Assembly: GCA_963704455.1 (NCBI GenBank) | Contig: OY969905.1 | Location: 1,674,001 to 1,738,000 of the forward strand | Direction: 5' to 3' | Source of the DNA: DASTCZ01 sp963704455 | Lineage (GTDB): Bacteria; Acidobacteriota; Terriglobia; Acidiferrales; UBA7541 | Length of the DNA: 64,000 nucleotides | Part shown: positions 44,753 through 53,495 of the stretch, one piece after another | How the letters are laid out: every line of letters starts with the position of its first letter | How positions within the stretch are numbered: the first letter of the stretch is position 1 | The notes under the pieces: model-generated | Databases searched by the model: none | What the model saw: the letters and a program-made list of their open reading frames with translations, nothing else | What the model was told of the DNA's origin: nothing | Made by a program: the position numbers and the translations under genes

Positions 44753-44878
44753 CGCCCCTCCAATCCGAATTCTTATTATAGGGCCTGTCGCTGCCGCAGC
44801 CGCGGCAAGTGCTCGGCAACCTCGGGCCGATTGTGCACCGGGATGCGGCTCTGAAATTTGAAGGTGTTGGGGAAAATC

Positions 44879-44955
44879 TGGAGGCGCGGGCCGGATTTGA
44901 ACCGGCGAATGGAGGTTTTGCAGACCTCTCCCTTAGGCCGCTTGGGTACCGCGCC
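44879..44955 (-). tRNA. tRNA-Cys (anticodon GCA)
   Basis: Minus strand: acceptor GGCGCGG pairs perfectly with CCGCGCC; D-arm CCC...GGG; anticodon stem GAGGT/ACCTC with loop CTGCAAA (anticodon GCA); T-arm GCCGG-TTCAAAT-CCGGC; discriminator U, required for Cys; encoded CCA. Confidence 0.96.
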
Positions 44956-45040
44956 CCTGAATTGAAGCTGCCAAAATTATAGCGGATTAAGCGGAGTGCC
45001 GCACCCTTCCAAATGAAGCGTGGAAGGCGCACCATCTAGG

Positions 45041-45577
45041 TTATTGCTGGCCCTGGCCCGATACAATTGCAGGTTGCAACCCAAGGCTCTTGAGGTCGCT
45101 CATCAGCGCCGTCATCGCCATATTAAAATTCTTCTCCCGATTCCCTTCCAGGTTCGCAGGCTCCACATATTCAGTAATGGCCCAGAGCACGATTCGCGTC
45201 CGGGGATCGACGATCATGAGTCTGAATTCTGGATAAAGTAGGTTTGTCCCTCCACCAGATCTGACGACAAAATGTATCTCGAACACCAGGTCGGCGTCTG
45301 CGGGCGCGCCAACAATTTCATACTTTCCCCAACTCTTCATCGCCGCAAAAAACTGGTTGTAAGGCCGGTCGGTTCCGCCTTTCACCTCGCCGTTCTTTGC
45401 CGTGAAGTAGTCGCTCTCATCTCCAGCATTGGAAATGAACACTTTCGTGGCCGTGCCGATTTGCGACGGAACGGGAACCGGCGCCGGCAAGCCCGGTTGT
45501 TGCGCTTCCACTCTCGGAGCAAATAAAAGTGTCATACCAAGCGCCGCGCCACACGCGATCAATTTGATCTTTTTCAT
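45041..45577 (-). CDS. Exported unknown protein, 178 aa
   Basis: A signal peptide (MKKIKLIACGAALGMTLLFAPRVEA) precedes a Pro-rich spacer and a single alpha/beta domain: 'TKVFISNAGDESDYFTAKNGEVKGGTDRPYNQFFAAMKSWGKYEIVGAPADADLVFEIHF', 'PEFRLMIVDPRTRIVLWAITEYVEPA' and a helical end. The pattern resembles DUF4136-type envelope proteins, where a small domain sums up oligomer strands, but I am not certain of the family. No clear operon partner. The start was moved to the signal Met, 17 codons inside the longest frame. Confidence 0.65.
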   Translation of the reverse strand: MKKIKLIACGAALGMTLLFAPRVEAQQPGLPAPVPVPSQIGTATKVFISNAGDESDYFTAKNGEVKGGTDRPYNQFFAAMKSWGKYEIVGAPADADLVFEIHFVVRSGGGTNLLYPEFRLMIVDPRTRIVLWAITEYVEPANLEGNREKNFNMAMTALMSDLKSLGLQPAIVSGQGQQ

Positions 45578-45799
45578 GGGACTCCTGGAATTGATGAATT
45601 GAATTTGCGATCCGATCTTCTCCATCATACCTTGCCGGTCGGATTTAGAATTGGTTTGGAAGTCTTACAATTCCGAGAATTTATTCCTAGGAGTGCGCCA
45701 AATAATCGGTTGCTAAGCCGTTCGCCGTTCGGTATGCGGGTTCCTCGAATGCAAGCTAACTTCGACCTCCGCTCGCCCGGACGGGCGACTTGATTTCCA

Positions 45800-45828
45800 T
45801 TGCATTTGATTGAGCTTTGAGCTATCCT
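45800..45828 (+). promoter_or_regulatory. Promoter of the toxin-antitoxin operon
   Basis: -35 TTGCAT (45800-45805), 17-bp spacer, -10 TATCCT (45823-45828). The predicted start (about 45835) falls inside the operator repeats. Confidence 0.5.
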
Positions 45829-45829
45829 T

Positions 45830-45854
45830 ACTTAGCTACTCCGACTTAGCTAAG
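45830..45854. promoter_or_regulatory. Predicted autoregulatory operator (two ACTTAGCTA boxes)
   Basis: ACTTAGCTA occurs at 45830-45838 and again at 45844-45852, 14 bp apart. The second copy is part of a perfect palindrome CTTAGCTAAG (45845-45854). It ends 7 bases before the antitoxin ATG and overlaps the predicted transcription start, as expected for Phd-type autorepression. Confidence 0.6.
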
Positions 45855-45861
45855 GCAGCCC

Positions 45862-46107
45862 ATGAAAACTGTGACGATTCATCAAGCCAAAACCAATCTA
45901 TCACGGCTGATTGAACGCGCTTGCCGCGGCGAAGAAATCATTATCGCGCGCGGGTCCGACCCCGTCGCCCGCCTGACCTCGTTGAAGGACAAAAAAGGCC
46001 GCCGCAAACCGGGCAGCTTGAAGGGTAAATTGGTGGTCGGTCGCAAATTCTTTGATCCCCTGCCCTCCGATGAACTTGAGGCCTGGGGGCAAGGATCCTC
46101 GAAATAG
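45862..46107 (+). CDS. Phd/YefM family antitoxin
   Basis: An 81-aa protein beginning MKTVTIHQAKTNLSRLIERACRGEEIIIARGSDPVARL, the standard Phd/YefM DNA-binding fold with the 'A..NLS.L...A..GE.I.I...G.P.A.L' pattern. The C-terminal half (GRRKPGSLKGKLVVGRKFFDPLPSDELEAW) is the toxin-binding tail; 'F.PLP..EL..W' is common in VapB/Phd partners of PIN toxins. It should bind and inhibit the toxin and repress the operon. The toxin gene starts 7 bases after its stop. Confidence 0.92.
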   Translation: MKTVTIHQAKTNLSRLIERACRGEEIIIARGSDPVARLTSLKDKKGRRKPGSLKGKLVVGRKFFDPLPSDELEAWGQGSSK

Positions 46108-46114
46108 GATTCTC

Positions 46115-46501
46115 GTGCGCCTCCTGCTTGACACCCATGCTCTGCTCTGGTGGATCGCCGACGACCGTTCTCTCCCTCCACCGGCTCGCAGATTCATAGC
46201 TAGCGCAAGCAACGAGGTTATGGTGAGCGCAGTGTCCGCGTGGGAAATTGCAACTAAGGTCCGCCTGGGAAAACTCATCGGTGCGGAAGATTTGGCAGGG
46301 GACTTTGCCGGATTCCTCTTGCGCGAAGGGTTCGAGCAATTGCCAATTTCAATCGAACACGGGCTTCGCGCCGGCCTCCTAACCGGCCCAAACAAAGACC
46401 CGTTTGATCGCATGCTCGTCGCCCAATGCCAATCGGAAAACCTGCCAATCCTTAGCAACGACCGCATATTCGATTACTATAACGTTCGGCGCCTCTGGTA
46501 A
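46115..46501 (+). CDS. PIN-domain toxin (VapC family)
   Basis: A 128-aa PIN ribonuclease. Acidic metal-binding residues are visible in 'LLLDTHALLWW' (Asp6), 'SAWEIATK' (Glu), 'DPFDRMLVAQ' (Asp) and 'LSNDRIFDYY' (Asp). VapC toxins cleave tRNA or rRNA and stop translation until bound by the antitoxin. GTG start, with AGGAT upstream, 7 bases after the antitoxin stop. A Met 63 bases earlier lies inside the antitoxin gene and is not preferred. Confidence 0.9.
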   Translation: MRLLLDTHALLWWIADDRSLPPPARRFIASASNEVMVSAVSAWEIATKVRLGKLIGAEDLAGDFAGFLLREGFEQLPISIEHGLRAGLLTGPNKDPFDRMLVAQCQSENLPILSNDRIFDYYNVRRLW

Positions 46502-46612
46502 TCCTGCCCTCAATTGCCTCGGTTTACCCTTCGATCTTTCGGCCTTCAGGGTGCGAGTTCTCTTGCTCTCAGCTACAATGTCGCTTCTCAATCACACGCG
46601 GAGGAATCCCCC

Positions 46613-48394
46613 ATGCCATCGCCCAAAACGAAAATTGCCCGCCATTCGCAGCGCGTCGCACTCCACTCCATGCAATTCGCGCTCGTTGCCATCGCGCTGC
46701 TGATCGTTTTTCCAAGCGTGTTCCTCGCCAAGTCTCATCAGGCGACCACACTTGTATATGTGCCCACAACACACTTCCAGGTCTTCTTCGAAACCGATTT
46801 GAGTTCCACTCCACTCGATGGCCGCATGTTCGTCGTGCTCTCAACATCCTCGAACCCCGAACCTCGCCTCCAAATGAACGAGCAGGAAGCGCGCTCTGCG
46901 CAGTTTTTCGGCGTGGATGTTGACGGGCTCATTCCCGCCCGCGAGGCGGCGTTTACCGAGGAGACTCTCGGCTATCCCGCGCGCAGCTTCAAAGACATCC
47001 CCGCAGGCGATTATTACGTCCAGGCCGTCTTCAACAAGTACGCCACGTTCCATCTCTCGAATGGCCACACAGTAAAGCTCCCGATGGACGAAGGCGAAGG
47101 CCAACATTGGGATTCCAAGCCCGGCAACTTCTACAGCAAGCCCGAAAAAATTCATTTTGATCCGGCATCAGGCCCCATCATCCGAATCCAGCTCACCGAA
47201 ACAATCCCGCCCATCACCCCGCCGCAAGACGCCGAATGGGTGAAGCACATCCGCATCCAGAGCGATCTGCTCACAAGATTTTATGGCCGCCCGATGTTTC
47301 TCGGCGGCATCGTCGTGCTCCCCGCGGGCTGGAACGAGCATCCGAACGCGCGCTACCCGCTGCTCGTCAATCAGGGCCACTTCCAGCGCGACTTCAACGG
47401 CTTCCGCACCACGCCGCCCGACCCCAACGCCACTGGTCCCGCCGCGCAGCGCGCGCAAACCATGTACCAGTTTTATCAGGACTGGACCTCCGGCAAGCTC
47501 CCGCACATGCTTCTGCTCATCATCCAGCACGCGAATCCGTATTACGACGATTCCTACGCCGTGAATTCCGCGAACGTCGGCCCTTACGGTGACGCCATCA
47601 ACAAGGAATTAATTCCGTACGTCGAAAAAGAATTCCGCGGCATCGGACAGGGCTGGGCGCGTGCGCTTTACGGCGGCTCGACCGGCGGGTGGGAAACTCT
47701 CGCCACGCAAGTTTTTTATCCCGATGACTACAACGGCGCGTGGGGCGCCTGCCCCGATCCCGTGGACTTCCACGCCTATCAATCCGTGAATATCTACGAC
47801 AACAAAAACGCATATTGGGAAATCGGCCCGTTTGGCAAAGTCCCGCGCCCGGACATGCGCGGCCTCGACGGCCTCACCGAAGCCACCAACGAAGGCGCGA
47901 ACCGCTACGAATTGGTGATGGGCACGCACGGCCGCAGCGGCGAACAGTGGGACATCTGGCAGGCCGTCTTCAGCCCCGTTGGCGACGACGGCTATCCAAA
48001 AGAGATTTGGGATCAACGCACCGGAGAAATTAATAAAGACGTCGCCGAATACTGGCGCCAGCACTACGACCTCACCGCCATCATGCAGCGCGACTGGAAA
48101 ACGCTCGGCCCGAAATTAAACGGCAAGCTCCATGTAATGGTCGGCATGGCCGACACCTATTTTCTCGACAACGCCGTCCACCTGATGCAAGCCATGCTCG
48201 ACAAAACCACCGACCCACATTACGCCGGTGACTTCGACTACGGCCCCGGCCAGCCGCATTGCTACACAGGCCCTCCCGGCGCCACCGCGCGCGAAGGCGG
48301 AGCCACCTTCACTCAGCGAGTACTAAAAGCCTCCGCCGACTGGATGCTCAAGACCGCGCCCCCGGGCGCCGACACCACCAGTTGGAGGTACTAG
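46613..48394 (+). CDS. Secreted alpha/beta-hydrolase (putative esterase family)
   Basis: A 593-aa protein with a basic start and hydrophobic signal (FALVAIALLIVFPSVFLA, about 22-40). An N-terminal domain (about 50-215) resembles the Ig-like lead domain of such hydrolases. The catalytic part has 'GGIVVLPAGWNEHPNARYPLLVNQGHF' and a nucleophile elbow GGSTGGWE (Ser near 353), followed by 'LHVMVGMADTYFLDNAVHLMQAMLD' and 'GQPHCYTG' that could supply Asp and His. Substrate unknown. The ATG was chosen because GAGGAA precedes it. Confidence 0.78.
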   Translation: MPSPKTKIARHSQRVALHSMQFALVAIALLIVFPSVFLAKSHQATTLVYVPTTHFQVFFETDLSSTPLDGRMFVVLSTSSNPEPRLQMNEQEARSAQFFGVDVDGLIPAREAAFTEETLGYPARSFKDIPAGDYYVQAVFNKYATFHLSNGHTVKLPMDEGEGQHWDSKPGNFYSKPEKIHFDPASGPIIRIQLTETIPPITPPQDAEWVKHIRIQSDLLTRFYGRPMFLGGIVVLPAGWNEHPNARYPLLVNQGHFQRDFNGFRTTPPDPNATGPAAQRAQTMYQFYQDWTSGKLPHMLLLIIQHANPYYDDSYAVNSANVGPYGDAINKELIPYVEKEFRGIGQGWARALYGGSTGGWETLATQVFYPDDYNGAWGACPDPVDFHAYQSVNIYDNKNAYWEIGPFGKVPRPDMRGLDGLTEATNEGANRYELVMGTHGRSGEQWDIWQAVFSPVGDDGYPKEIWDQRTGEINKDVAEYWRQHYDLTAIMQRDWKTLGPKLNGKLHVMVGMADTYFLDNAVHLMQAMLDKTTDPHYAGDFDYGPGQPHCYTGPPGATAREGGATFTQRVLKASADWMLKTAPPGADTTSWRY

Positions 48395-48418
48395 CGGGCG
48401 GTTTGCGTCAAGCGCGCA

Positions 48419-50890
48419 TCACTCATACCTCAGCGCAATAATCGGATCCACTCCCATCGCCCTCCGCGCCGGAATCCAGCACGCCGCCAGCGCCACCACA
48501 ATCAGCACTCCCGCAGCCGCCGCGAAACTCAACGCGTCAAAATTACCGATGCCATAAAGCAGCGTATTCACGCTGCGCGTAAGGAACACCGCCGCGCCCA
48601 GCCCAATCACAATCCCCCCGCCGACCATCGCCATTCCATTGCCAAGAATCAGCCCCAAAACATTTCCGCGCTGCGCGCCCAGCGCCATCCGTATCCCAAT
48701 CTCCTGCGTCCGCTGGTTCACTGAATACGACATCACGCCATACGTCCCAATCGCCGCCAGCAGCAACGCCAGCGCTCCAAATCCCGCCAGCAATTCCGCC
48801 GCAAATTTCGGCGCGGCGAGCAACCTGTCAATATCCGACGAAACCGTGTGCCCCAACCCCAACTGCATCGCCGGATCAATCTGTTGCACCGTGCTCCTCA
48901 CGCTCGGCAGCGCCGCGCCCGGATCGCCCTTTGTGCGCACGTAGAGAAACGCATTCGGGTAATAAAGCTGCTTCAGCGCCATATAAAGCGCCCCCGTCGG
49001 CGCTTCGCCAAGCGTAATCACTTTTGTTGTCGCCACCACGCCGATCACAGTCGCCTTCCACGGCTGCGCCGAAAAACTCAGCCGCCGCCCGATGGGATCC
49101 TTACCCTTCCACAATTGATCCGCCAGCGCCTGATTCACCACCACTACGTGCTCCACTTGCGCGTCGTCGTGATCCGTAATATCACGCCCGCGCAGCAACG
49201 AAATTCCCGCCGCGGAAAAATATCCCGGCATCACGGCCACCAGCGGAAACGGCGTCCCGTTCCGCGGATCGCTCGCATCCACATCTTCGGGAAACGATGT
49301 GTATCCCACCGAAATGCCGAATGGCCTGCTGTTTGCCACGCCCGCATCCACCACCATCGGCAACGCGCGAACTCTTTCCGTCGCTACACGATAAAAATCT
49401 TCACCGCGCGCCTGCGTGTAATGTTGGCTCGCGGGACTCATAAGTAAAATCAGCTCGTGCTTTACCTCGAATCCCGGGTCCAATTGCTGCGCGTTCCGCA
49501 AGCTGTGAATAAACAGCGCCGACCCCACCAGTGCGATCAGCGAGAAAGCGATCTGCGCCATCACCAGCACGCCGCGCAATCCGTACCATCGCCCGGTCCC
49601 GCTCGGCGCGTCCGTGCGGTCCCGCAATGCTGACATTTGTCCCGGACTCGACGCCTGCAGCGACGGCACCAGCCCAAACAGCAGCGTTGAGACGACCGCG
49701 AGCGCCATCGTGAACACCAGCACCCGCCAGTCCAGCGAAAAATCCAGATTCGGCGGCGCGCCTCCCGGCAGCAACTTCCACACAAGTCCTCGCGCCCAAT
49801 AGGCGCACATTATCCCCAGCCCTCCCGCCGCAATTCCGGTCAACAAATTCTCCGTCAGCAATTGCTGGATCAGCCGTCCGCGCGAAGCCCCCAGCGACAA
49901 CCGTATGGCCAGCTCGCGGCGCCGTTGCATCACCCGCGCCAGCAAAAGATTCGCCACGTTGCCGCACGCAATCAGCAGCACCAACCCGACAATCCCCATC
50001 ATCAGCGCGCCCGCCAGCGTGAAGAGATCGCGCTGCTGCGGCGGCACGTTCGTCTCGCTCAACGGCAACAACACCGCCGTCCTCCCGGTATTGTCGGTCG
50101 GATATTCCTTCTGCAGCCGCTGCGCAAACGCCTGCATCGACACGTTCGCCAGCGCCAGTGTCACGCCCGGCTTCAACCGCCCCACCAGATTCACCTCGCG
50201 GGGCCTGCGGCTCTTAAACCAATCCTTACGCTGGTCCACGATCAATTCGTCATGCATCATCATCGGAACCCACAGGTCCGGGCTTCCGATCTGGCCGGCG
50301 TCATGAAATTCTTTTGGCGTAACTCCAATCACGGAGTAGCTCTGCCCGTTCAGCAAAATATTTTTCCCCACAATGTTTTGGTCAGTGCCGAACCGGCTTA
50401 CCCATAGCGAGTTGCTCATCACCGCCACGGGCCGCGCGCCCGGAACGGCATCCTCATCCGGTCTGAAGAATCTGCCGGCGAGCGGCCGTATTCCTAGAAT
50501 GTCAAAGAAATCCCAGTTCGCCAGTTGGACGTCCACGTCAACTTTGGTTCCCGAGATATCCAGATCCGCGTCCGTGTCTATGTACATCGCGAGCCCGGAG
50601 AAAACATCATTCCCCTCGCGGTAATCCTTCGCGTTCAGGTAGGCATTCTGCAGGTACGAGATCACGTTGCCGCCCGCGGTCGTCTGCGTCGAGTAAACGC
50701 TAATCAACGTCGCGGGGTCCTTCACCGGAATGGGCTGCAGGAAAACCGCTTTCACCAGCGTGAAAATCGTCGTGTTCCCGCCGATGCCCAGCGTCAGCGA
50801 GAGCAGCGCAATCGCCGTGAACCCCGGCTTCTTCGCCAGCGTCCGCACCGCATACCGAACGTCCTGCCAAATTGTCGCGAAAATTTCCAT
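48419..50890 (-). CDS. MacB/FtsX-type ABC permease, orphan duplicated form (ADOP)
   Basis: An 823-aa permease. It starts 'MEIFATIWQDVRYAVRTLAKKPGFTAIALLSLTLGIGGNTTIF', the standard opening of acidobacterial duplicated orphan permeases, and ends 'GVDPIIALRYE'. Two MacB periplasmic domains (about 55-270 and 455-650) alternate with two FtsX membrane modules (about 290-440 and 690-823); eight helices are visible. No ATPase gene is adjacent. Such proteins are abundant in Acidobacteriota; their substrate and energy source are unclear. A longer in-frame start adds 10 residues. Confidence 0.9.
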   Translation of the reverse strand: MEIFATIWQDVRYAVRTLAKKPGFTAIALLSLTLGIGGNTTIFTLVKAVFLQPIPVKDPATLISVYSTQTTAGGNVISYLQNAYLNAKDYREGNDVFSGLAMYIDTDADLDISGTKVDVDVQLANWDFFDILGIRPLAGRFFRPDEDAVPGARPVAVMSNSLWVSRFGTDQNIVGKNILLNGQSYSVIGVTPKEFHDAGQIGSPDLWVPMMMHDELIVDQRKDWFKSRRPREVNLVGRLKPGVTLALANVSMQAFAQRLQKEYPTDNTGRTAVLLPLSETNVPPQQRDLFTLAGALMMGIVGLVLLIACGNVANLLLARVMQRRRELAIRLSLGASRGRLIQQLLTENLLTGIAAGGLGIMCAYWARGLVWKLLPGGAPPNLDFSLDWRVLVFTMALAVVSTLLFGLVPSLQASSPGQMSALRDRTDAPSGTGRWYGLRGVLVMAQIAFSLIALVGSALFIHSLRNAQQLDPGFEVKHELILLMSPASQHYTQARGEDFYRVATERVRALPMVVDAGVANSRPFGISVGYTSFPEDVDASDPRNGTPFPLVAVMPGYFSAAGISLLRGRDITDHDDAQVEHVVVVNQALADQLWKGKDPIGRRLSFSAQPWKATVIGVVATTKVITLGEAPTGALYMALKQLYYPNAFLYVRTKGDPGAALPSVRSTVQQIDPAMQLGLGHTVSSDIDRLLAAPKFAAELLAGFGALALLLAAIGTYGVMSYSVNQRTQEIGIRMALGAQRGNVLGLILGNGMAMVGGGIVIGLGAAVFLTRSVNTLLYGIGNFDALSFAAAAGVLIVVALAACWIPARRAMGVDPIIALRYE

Positions 50891-50983
50891 GGCGCGCAGC
50901 CCCCTATAAAACCATGCCACCAGCGACCACTTATAAAGACGCTTTACGCAGCCAAATGTGACTCTCTCGGCACTCAGAAAATC

Positions 50984-51060
50984 TTGTCATCCTGAGCGGA
51001 GAGCCGATGAAGTTTATCGGCTCGCAGAGAAGCCGTGCCTGCCGGCAGGCAGGGATCCGT
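50984..51060. repeat. REP-like intergenic element with two hairpins
   Basis: Begins TTGTCATCCTGAGCGGAG, a phrase common in dispersed intergenic repeats of soil bacteria. It contains GAGCCGAT (51001-51008) with complement ATCGGCTC (51016-51023) around a 7-base loop, then the palindrome CCTGCCGGCAGG (51038-51049) and AGGGATCCG. No second copy is present in the window, so the repeat status rests on resemblance. Confidence 0.45.
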
Positions 51061-51120
51061 AGATTATCAAGACTGCATCCAATCATCGAGGAAAGTCTGT
51101 TGGTTGCGCCATCCTCCGCC

Positions 51121-51630
51121 TCAAGTGTCCCCGCGCGCCTTCCTCAAATACTCGCCCATCTCAATCCGGCTCCAGTTGTCTTCCCCAAGCCTCTCATTGA
51201 AAAATTCCTCGACGTCATCATCGGTGCCAGGCCCTTCCCCCAATTTCTTATAGCACGCGGACGCAAGCCTCTCCGCGCGGACGTCGTCATCCTCCTCATC
51301 ATAAAAACAAATCGAAGCCTTCCCCGATTTCCCAAACGCGCGAACGTGCGCGGCAATCTCTTCGAGCACTGCAGGGCGCCCATTCGCGTCGCCAATCTCC
51401 AGCAAGAGTCCGCCAACGCGCCGGTCGTCCCGCGCCGCATCTATCGCACTCGTAATTTCTTGCATCGTCGCGCCGCTGCTCCCCGCTTGCGCCCGCTCTT
51501 CAATCGGCCCGCGCATATCAATCTCCACCACCGAATTAAACGCCACGCGGTTCCTCACCTCCAGCCACACCACTGCGGCAATTGCCGCCACAATCAACGC
51601 GCACCAAATAATCTTTGAGCGCACTCTCAC
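51121..51630 (-). CDS. Short SppA-like protein (S49 N-domain only)
   Basis: A 169-aa protein with an N-terminal anchor helix (SKIIWCALIVAAIAAVVWLEV), then a region like the N-domain of SppA signal-peptide peptidases: 'VVEIDMRGPIEERAQAGSSGATMQEITSAIDAARDDRRVGGLLLEIG', 'RPAVLEEIAAHVRAFGKSGKASICFYD' and 'ERLASACYKKLGEGPG'. It stops before the C-domain that carries the catalytic Ser, so it cannot be a full protease. The closing 'EEFFNERLGEDNWSRIEMGEYLRKARGDT' is unlike SppA. It may be a remnant or a regulator. It follows galT on the same strand after about 150 bases. Confidence 0.55.
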   Translation of the reverse strand: MRVRSKIIWCALIVAAIAAVVWLEVRNRVAFNSVVEIDMRGPIEERAQAGSSGATMQEITSAIDAARDDRRVGGLLLEIGDANGRPAVLEEIAAHVRAFGKSGKASICFYDEEDDDVRAERLASACYKKLGEGPGTDDDVEEFFNERLGEDNWSRIEMGEYLRKARGDT

Positions 51631-51703
51631 GCTCCCCTCCAGCGCGCAATTGTACGCCGGGGCAATTCCTTCTGCTTCTTATAGGAAGATTTGTTTGCGG
51701 GTG

Positions 51704-51746
51704 ACGCACCCTTCGGTTCTAAGGGCGTGCGTTTTCTTGATTTTTT
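51704..51746 (+). terminator. Terminator-like hairpin on the plus strand, no matching gene
   Basis: ACGCACCCTT pairs with AAGGGCGTGCGT (small bulge), followed by TTTCTTGATTTTTT. It lies between two minus-strand genes, so it would end plus-strand transcription. The gene it serves is not evident. Confidence 0.35.
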
Positions 51747-51781
51747 CCTGTGGATATCTGCAAATACAAAATTGCAATGAT

Positions 51782-52804
51782 CTAACTCTTCGCCGGCTCC
51801 GCCGTCACCTGCGCCTCGCGCAAAAACCTCGCCGATTCCTCCGGCGGCGTGGGACAAATATAAAACCCGCTGCCCCACTCGAACCCGGCCACTTTCGTCA
51901 GCTTCGGAATAATTTCGAAGTGCCAGTGGTAATGCGCGTTTGACTCCTCGCCGATCGGCGACGTGTGCAGCATCAGGTTGTACGCCGGGTTGTTCAGCAC
52001 CGCTTCCTGCCGCATCAGGCAATCCTTCAGCGAACGCGCCAGCGACGCGAACACCGGGCTCTGATTATTTTCAAATGACGAGCTGTGCTGCTTCGGCAGC
52101 AGCCACACTTCAAACGGGAATCGCGGCGCATACGGCGCGAGGCCGATGAAATCCTCCGTCTCGTTGATCACCCGCACGCCCTCTTCGCGCTCCTGCCGGA
52201 TCATGTCGCAGAAAATGCAGCGCTCTTTTTCGCCGTAGTAGCGCTTTGAGTTGTCCACTTCCTCGCGCACCCTCTTCGGCACAATCGGCAGCGCGATCAA
52301 TTGTGAATGCGTGTGTTCGAGCGAAGCGCCCGCCGCGTCACCGTGGTTCTTGAAAATTAAAATGTAGCGGAAGCGCTTGTCGTTCTTCAAATCAAGCATC
52401 CGGTCGCGGAACGCGTACAGCACTTGCAGAATCTCTTTGTCGCCCAGCCGCGCGAGCGTCATGTTGTGGTCGGGCGTCTCGACGATCACTTCATGCGCGC
52501 CGACACCGTTCATCCGGTCGAAAAGTCCCTCGCCCGTGCGGTCCAAGTCGCCTTCAATTCCGAGCGCCGGAAATTTATTCGGCACCACGCGCACCGTCCA
52601 GCCCGGCGTGTTCGGCCCGAGGCCGTTGCGCCCGTAGGTCAGCAGCTCCGGCGGCGTCTTGTCTTCATTGCCATAATCGAAGGGGCACACGCCCTTGCCG
52701 CGGATCTCCACGCTTTCATTTACGAAGTCCGATGGCCGCTTCGCGCGGCCGGTGGAGATAATCACCCAGCGGTTGGTGATCGGGTCTTTGCGCAGCTCAG
52801 GCAA
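51782..52804 (-). CDS. galT: Galactose-1-phosphate uridylyltransferase
   Basis: A 340-aa enzyme of normal length. It starts 'MPELRKDPITNRWVIISTGRAKRP', has 'CPFDYGNEDKTPPE' and 'PGWTVRVVPNKFPAL', the active-site H-x-H-x-Q ('LEHTHSQLIALP') with the nucleophilic His, 'CIFCDMIRQE', and closing 'HYHWHFEIIPKL' and 'AGFEWGSGFYICPTPPE'. It moves UMP between glucose-1-P and galactose-1-P in the Leloir pathway. No other gal genes are adjacent. It is downstream of the YraN gene on the same strand (127-base gap). Confidence 0.95.
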   Translation of the reverse strand: MPELRKDPITNRWVIISTGRAKRPSDFVNESVEIRGKGVCPFDYGNEDKTPPELLTYGRNGLGPNTPGWTVRVVPNKFPALGIEGDLDRTGEGLFDRMNGVGAHEVIVETPDHNMTLARLGDKEILQVLYAFRDRMLDLKNDKRFRYILIFKNHGDAAGASLEHTHSQLIALPIVPKRVREEVDNSKRYYGEKERCIFCDMIRQEREEGVRVINETEDFIGLAPYAPRFPFEVWLLPKQHSSSFENNQSPVFASLARSLKDCLMRQEAVLNNPAYNLMLHTSPIGEESNAHYHWHFEIIPKLTKVAGFEWGSGFYICPTPPEESARFLREAQVTAEPAKS

Positions 52805-52931
52805 TTCTTCCTCCCGTGTTCATTTTATTTGCACGAAGGGGAAACGCGGGCGGCTGGTGCTTCGCCCGTCTTTTCATTGTATTCGGTAGAGGAGCCCCGC
52901 GCAACGCGCCATCGCGCCGCGCGTTTTCTAT

Positions 52932-53474
52932 CTATACAGACGCCGAACTCCCAAACGCGTCCTTATGTAATCGTACAACAGGAGCCGCGCCCGCCCGCGA
53001 CTCGATCGCCAGCACATCAAACCGGCACTGCGCTTCCTTAATCCGCCACTCCGCGAGGAACATCCGCGCAATCCGCACTAGGTGACGCCGCTTCGCGCCC
53101 GTCACCGCATCTTCCGGCAACCCGCCGCTCATCTTCTTTTCTGCAATGCTTTTCCCCGCGCCGCTCTTTTCTTCCGCCGCAATCGTCCGCGTCTTCACCT
53201 CAATAAACGCCAGCACCTCGCCATCATATCCCGCGAGATCAATTTCACCCTTCATCCCCGGCACCATAAAATTCCGCGCGATAATCGTGTATCCGCGCCG
53301 CCGCAAATACCAGTAAGCAAACGTCTCGCCTCGAATCCCCGTCCGCCGCGCCGCATGTTTGGCATTTGAATTCCCGCTCGCACCTCCGCGCGCACCCGCC
53401 CCCGCATCCTCGGCCAGCCCCTTCCGCGCCGCCCAATTCACGATCCCAAACACCGCTCGCGCCACAATCGCCAT
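52932..53474 (-). CDS. YraN/UPF0102 family endonuclease-like protein
   Basis: A 180-aa protein with a 45-residue N-terminal extension ahead of the UPF0102 core: 'GIRGETFAYWYLRRRGYTIIARNFMVPGMKGEIDLAGYDGEVLAFIEVKTRT' (about 46-97). The GEIDL and EVKTR segments make a PD-(D/E)xK nuclease-like site. The family usually sits near rnhB or rRNA-processing genes and has no proven function; here it precedes galT. The C-terminal 'ARMFLAEWRIKEAQCRFDVLAIE' is also typical. Confidence 0.9.
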   Translation of the reverse strand: MAIVARAVFGIVNWAARKGLAEDAGAGARGGASGNSNAKHAARRTGIRGETFAYWYLRRRGYTIIARNFMVPGMKGEIDLAGYDGEVLAFIEVKTRTIAAEEKSGAGKSIAEKKMSGGLPEDAVTGAKRRHLVRIARMFLAEWRIKEAQCRFDVLAIESRAGAAPVVRLHKDAFGSSASV

Positions 53475-53495
53475 TTCTCCGCCATTCTACATCCG

